In this document: positions 59,973-64,000 of the stretch, piece by piece | How positions within the stretch are numbered: position 1 is the stretch's first letter | Layout: each line of letters begins with the position of its first letter | Source: DASVBE01 sp963770375 | Lineage (GTDB): Bacteria; Actinomycetota; Actinomycetes; Streptosporangiales; Streptosporangiaceae | Direction: 5' to 3' | DNA length: 64,000 nt | Assembly (NCBI GenBank): GCA_963770375.1 | Contig: CAVYPM010000012.1 | Location: forward strand, 1-64,000 | Made by a program: the position numbers and the translations under genes | Notes under the pieces: model-generated | Databases searched by the model: none | The model's input: only the letters and a program-made list of their open reading frames with translations | What the model was told of the DNA's origin: nothing

Positions 59973-61029
59973 GGCGACCCGCGGCCCGGCCGGGGTGGAC
60001 CTGGTCGTGATCGGGGACGCGAACCCGGACGTGCTCGTGATCGGGGACGACGTCACGCCGGAGTTCGGGCAGAAGGAGAAGCTGGTCCGCAGCGGGAGCC
60101 TGGCGGTGGGCGGGTCGGCGGCGATCACCGCGGTGGCGGCGGCGCGGCTGGGTCTTTCCGTGGCGCTGGTGGCCGCGATCGGGCCGGACCCGGCGGGCGA
60201 GTTCATGCGCGGCGAACTGGCCCGGGCCGGGGTGGGCACGTCGTCGCTGGCGGTCCGTGCCGCGTCCCCGACCGGGCTGACCGTCGTCCTGACCGGCGGC
60301 ACGGACCGGGCCATTCTCACCGCGCTGGGCGCGATCGGGTCGCTGACCGCTGCCGACGTCCCGGTTGCGCTGCTGGCCGGGGCGCGGCACGTGCACGTGA
60401 GCTCCTATTTCCTGATGGCGGACTCGCTCGGGCCGGGGCTGGCCGGGCTGCTCGCGGGCGCCCGGGCGGCGGGAGCGACGACGTCGGTCGACACGAACTG
60501 GGACCCCTCTGGGCGGTGGGGCGAGGACACGTGGCTGCGGGCCGCGCTGGCCCAGGCTGACCTGCTTCTCCCGAACGAGGCCGAGGCCCTGGCCCTGTCC
60601 GGCCAGCCGGACCTGGCGGGAGCGGTACGGGTGCTGGCCGGCCGGGCGGGCGGCGCGGCGGCCGGCCCGGGCGGAGCCGCGCGAGTGGTGGTCAAGCGGG
60701 GTGCGCGCGGGGCGCTGTGCGCGGACCGCGGCGGGTGGCAGCAAGTGTCGCTGCCGCCCGTGACGCCGGTGGACGACACCGGCGCGGGTGACTGCTTCAA
60801 CGCCGGGCTGATCACCGGGCTGCTGCGCGGCCTGAACCTGCCCGGCGCGGCCGCGCTCGGCTGCGCGGCTGGGGTACTGTCCACCCAGGCGCCCGGTGGC
60901 ACCGGCAGCTGCCCGGACCTGGCGACGGCCAGCGCACTGGCGGCGAAGGCGACGGCCAGAGAAGTTACGGTTCTGGAAGATACAGCGCTGGAAGCTACGG
61001 CCCTTGCGGCCGACGAGACGGCAGGATGA
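59959..61029 (+). CDS. PfkB family carbohydrate kinase
   Basis: 356 residues: VDLVVIGDANPDVLVIGDDV, SLAVGGSAAITAVAAARLGL (PfkB signature 1 region), AAIGPDPAGEFMRGEL, ADLLLPNEAEALALSGQPDL and the catalytic TPVDDTGAGDCFNAGLITGL (DTGAGD, Asp base). It is likely a ribokinase-like sugar kinase. The C-terminal tail is Ala/Thr-rich with VTVLEDTALEATALAADE repeats. The TTG at 59959 is the first usable start; a GTG at 59997 before DLVVIG is possible. The ABC ATPase follows 4 nt later. Confidence 0.87.
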   Translation: MSSPEATRGPAGVDLVVIGDANPDVLVIGDDVTPEFGQKEKLVRSGSLAVGGSAAITAVAAARLGLSVALVAAIGPDPAGEFMRGELARAGVGTSSLAVRAASPTGLTVVLTGGTDRAILTALGAIGSLTAADVPVALLAGARHVHVSSYFLMADSLGPGLAGLLAGARAAGATTSVDTNWDPSGRWGEDTWLRAALAQADLLLPNEAEALALSGQPDLAGAVRVLAGRAGGAAAGPGGAARVVVKRGARGALCADRGGWQQVSLPPVTPVDDTGAGDCFNAGLITGLLRGLNLPGAAALGCAAGVLSTQAPGGTGSCPDLATASALAAKATAREVTVLEDTALEATALAADETAG

Positions 61030-61033
61030 GGCC

Positions 61034-62284
<1,251 letters not shown>

Positions 62285-62298
62285 CCTCGCTGAGGCTC

Positions 62299-63153
62299 AT
62301 GGACCCGGAGCTCTGCACCATGCCGATATCGCTTACGCCAGCCCAGCGGGCGCTGGCCCTCGGCGGCACCGCCGCCGTCGTCCTGATCGGCGCGTTCGCG
62401 CTCGGTCTGGGCACGGGCCGGTCCTCCTCGGGCGGGCAGAACCCAGCCGGCCTGGGCAGCCCCGCGACCACCTCGGATAACCAGGGGGACGCCGGGACGA
62501 ACCTCACCGGGGCCCAGCTCACGGCGGCGTCCGGGTCGGGCCGGATCACGGTCACCGGCACCGGCACGGTGACCGGCGTGCCGAACCAGCTGATCCTGTC
62601 CATCGGGGTGCAGGTCAAGGCGGCCTCGGTGAGCACGGCGCTGAGCGACGCCAACCAGGCGGTCAGCCGGGTCACCGGCGCGCTGCGCGACCACGGCGTG
62701 GCCGCGGCCGACATCCAGACCGCTGACCTGTACATCTCCCCCGACCTGCGCGGCTCCGCGCAGACCCCGAACGGCTACACGGTCAGCGAGTCGGTCACCG
62801 CGACGCTGCGCCAGGTCAGCGCGGCCGGCGGGCAGATCGACGCGGCGATCCGGGCGGGCGGCAACGCGGTCACGGTCAACGGCATCTCGCTGAACCTGAC
62901 CGACACCAGCAGCCTGCTGGCCAGCGCCCGCAAGGCCGCGGTGGCCAACGCCCGGACCAAGGCGTCCCAGTACGCGGCCGCTCTCGGCCAGCCACTCGGC
63001 CCGGTGGTGAGCATCACCGACTCGGCCGACTCGGGGCCCTTCTACCCCGCGGCCGCCCAGTCCGCGGCCGGCGCCGCGAGCTCGTCGGTGCCGATCTCGC
63101 CGGGCACCCAGCAACTGAGCGTTTCCGTCACGGTGGTGTACGCGGTTCCCTGA
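62299..63153 (+). CDS. SIMPL (DUF541) domain exported protein
   Basis: 284 residues. One N-terminal membrane segment (LALGGTAAVVLIGAFALGLG) is followed by a Gly/Ser/Asn-rich linker. The SIMPL domain then follows from about 80 (ITVTGTGTVTGVPNQLILSI, VKAASVSTALSDANQAVSRV, VSESVTATLRQVSAAGGQID, ARTKASQYAAALGQPLGPVV) with the final LSVSVTVVYAVP strand. SIMPL proteins form periplasmic or extracellular ring oligomers of unclear function. GAGG lies 4 nt before the ATG at 62299; an ATG at 62320 is an alternative. Confidence 0.9.
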   Translation: MDPELCTMPISLTPAQRALALGGTAAVVLIGAFALGLGTGRSSSGGQNPAGLGSPATTSDNQGDAGTNLTGAQLTAASGSGRITVTGTGTVTGVPNQLILSIGVQVKAASVSTALSDANQAVSRVTGALRDHGVAAADIQTADLYISPDLRGSAQTPNGYTVSESVTATLRQVSAAGGQIDAAIRAGGNAVTVNGISLNLTDTSSLLASARKAAVANARTKASQYAAALGQPLGPVVSITDSADSGPFYPAAAQSAAGAASSSVPISPGTQQLSVSVTVVYAVP

Positions 63154-63172
63154 TCCCGGCCGCGTGCGGCCC

Positions 63173-63211
63173 CGGGCCGCGGCTGACCAGGCCCCGGTCA
63201 GCCGCGGCCCG
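63173..63211. terminator. Bidirectional terminator between SIMPL and beta-propeller genes
   Basis: CGGGCCGCGGCTGACC (63173-63188) and GGTCAGCCGCGGCCCG (63196-63211) form a perfect 16-bp stem with a 7-nt loop between convergent stops at 63153 and 63218. Confidence 0.9.
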
Positions 63212-63217
63212 CTGGCC

Positions 63218-64000
63218 TTAACCGCAGGACGAGGCCTGGCTGCCCGGCGGGATGCCGTCCAGCCGGACCGCTTCCAGCAGGCCCGCGCCCAGGTTGGTGA
63301 CGTACACGGTGCTGGCGCCGCGGGCCAGGCCGAAGTCGCGCGGGCCCTTGCCGGCCGTGATCGACCCGGTCACCACGTGGTCGGCACGGCACAGCGCGGC
63401 GTGCGTGTCGATCACCATCAGGTTGTGCGAGGAGCCGGAGTTTGCCACCAAGAGCTGGTGGCCGCTGTCGATGTACTGCATGCCGATCGGGTTCTCGCCG
63501 ACCGGCACCACCGTAACCAGGGCGTGCGCCGGGTCGGTGCGCAGCTTGGTGGCGTCGTACCCGAGCAAGGCGTTGCTTGACTGCGAGGTGACGAACACCC
63601 ACTTGCCGTCGGCCGAGGGCACGATCCGGGACGGGTTACAGCCAGCCGGGGCCGGGGACTTGGTGAGCAGCGCGTGCCCCGGGTCGGTCTCGGCCAGGTG
63701 CCGGCTCAGCACGCTGACCGTGCCCTGCTGCCCCCAGTTCGTCACGAACAGCCACTTGTTCCCCGGGTCGGCGGACAGGCGGATGCCGACCGGCTGTGGC
63801 CCGGCGTTGACCGTGCCCACCAGGCTGCCCGCGTCGAACCCGGAGGCCAGCGCGTGGCGCAGGTTGAACACCGCTACGCCGCTGCTGTCCTGCAGGGTCA
63901 CGTAGGCGAACTGGTTGTTAGGGGACAGCTGAACCTGGACCGCGCCGGTGCCGCCCGGGCTGCGCAGGCTGCCGATCAGGTGCGCGGTGCCGTGCTCGGC
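63218..64000 (-). CDS. YncE-like beta-propeller protein (partial, N-terminus outside window)
   Basis: 261 codons, open to the window edge. Repeated propeller blades: QVQLSPNNQFAYVTLQDSSG, GIRLSADPGNKWLFVTNWG, SRIVPSADGKWVFVTSQSSN, GMQYIDSGHQLLVANSGS and DFGLARGASTVYVTNLGAG, each with the 'xxSPDGxxxYVTNxxxxxV' pattern of YncE/lactonase-type seven-bladed propellers. Secretion and function cannot be judged without the N-terminus. Confidence 0.85.
   Translation of the reverse strand, partial: AEHGTAHLIGSLRSPGGTGAVQVQLSPNNQFAYVTLQDSSGVAVFNLRHALASGFDAGSLVGTVNAGPQPVGIRLSADPGNKWLFVTNWGQQGTVSVLSRHLAETDPGHALLTKSPAPAGCNPSRIVPSADGKWVFVTSQSSNALLGYDATKLRTDPAHALVTVVPVGENPIGMQYIDSGHQLLVANSGSSHNLMVIDTHAALCRADHVVTGSITAGKGPRDFGLARGASTVYVTNLGAGLLEAVRLDGIPPGSQASSCG

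Overview
The window is high-GC DNA (about 70% by eye) from an actinomycete. SigE- and ECF42-type sigma factors, two actinobacterial 'YDYWLGGKDNF' methyltransferases, an R2-like ligand-binding oxidase, a Holin-X/DUF3618 pair, an IdeR/DmdR-type iron box and frequent GTG/TTG starts fit a filamentous, Streptosporangiales-like organism. The genus cannot be named from the sequence. No rRNA, tRNA, CRISPR array or intact mobile element was seen.

Left part (1-20 kb): accessory DNA in visible decay. Intact genes (lipid kinase, DUF2252, carboxymuconolactone decarboxylase (CMD) family, DUF7144, YihY, DUF2173, epoxide hydrolase, GlxA-type AraC regulator, cyclase, MFS) alternate with fragments. The fragments include a DUF1269-like gene in three frames, a Cys/His-motif gene in two, a tyrosine-recombinase remnant, a ClC channel with two frameshifts, a DHA2 exporter missing TM1-4, a FAD monooxygenase piece, an FtsX-permease piece, a Gap-family piece and LuxR pieces. 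A module of LuxR 3' end, CCATC-N5-GATGG palindrome and downstream gene occurs three times (twice in inverted orientation at 4.0-4.6 kb, once at 19.8-20.0 kb). The palindrome also precedes the 16.8-18.3 kb MFS gene. A lower-GC cassette of overlapping small ORFs lies at 14.07-14.65 kb.

Middle part (20-52 kb): mostly intact and ordinary. It holds two coupled Gfo/Idh/MocA oxidoreductases; a protein of fifteen 9-residue repeats coupled to an RDD/alpha-beta-hydrolase fusion; a YCII/ECF42 sigma pair with a recognisable ECF42 promoter; a spermidine-synthase-like membrane enzyme; bfd-bfr under an iron box; sugar porter, cupin, VOC, R2lox, ABC1-kinase and metallophosphoesterase genes; and a SigE-type sigma factor whose partner gene is frameshifted. 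Two duplicated lipoprotein genes carry similar hairpin leaders; the second copy is frameshifted and ends in a Pro-Pro-Val repeat.

Right part (51-64 kb): a secreted VWD protein, then a catabolic locus. A secreted GH114 (polygalactosaminidase-type) hydrolase and a GH4 glycosidase face an operon of SIS-domain isomerase/deaminase, 1-phosphofructokinase-type kinase, class II aldolase, PfkB kinase and MsmK/UgpC-type ATPase. Together they fit use of galactosamine-rich polymers through a tagatose-phosphate route. The operon is damaged: binding protein and permeases are collapsed into a 305-bp chimera, the kinase is frameshifted and a DeoR-type regulator is reduced to about 20 recognisable residues. 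A SIMPL protein and a partial beta-propeller protein close the window.

Many lesions are single-base indels, some in G/C runs, so uncorrected assembly error is a real alternative for those. The large deletions and fusions cannot be explained that way.
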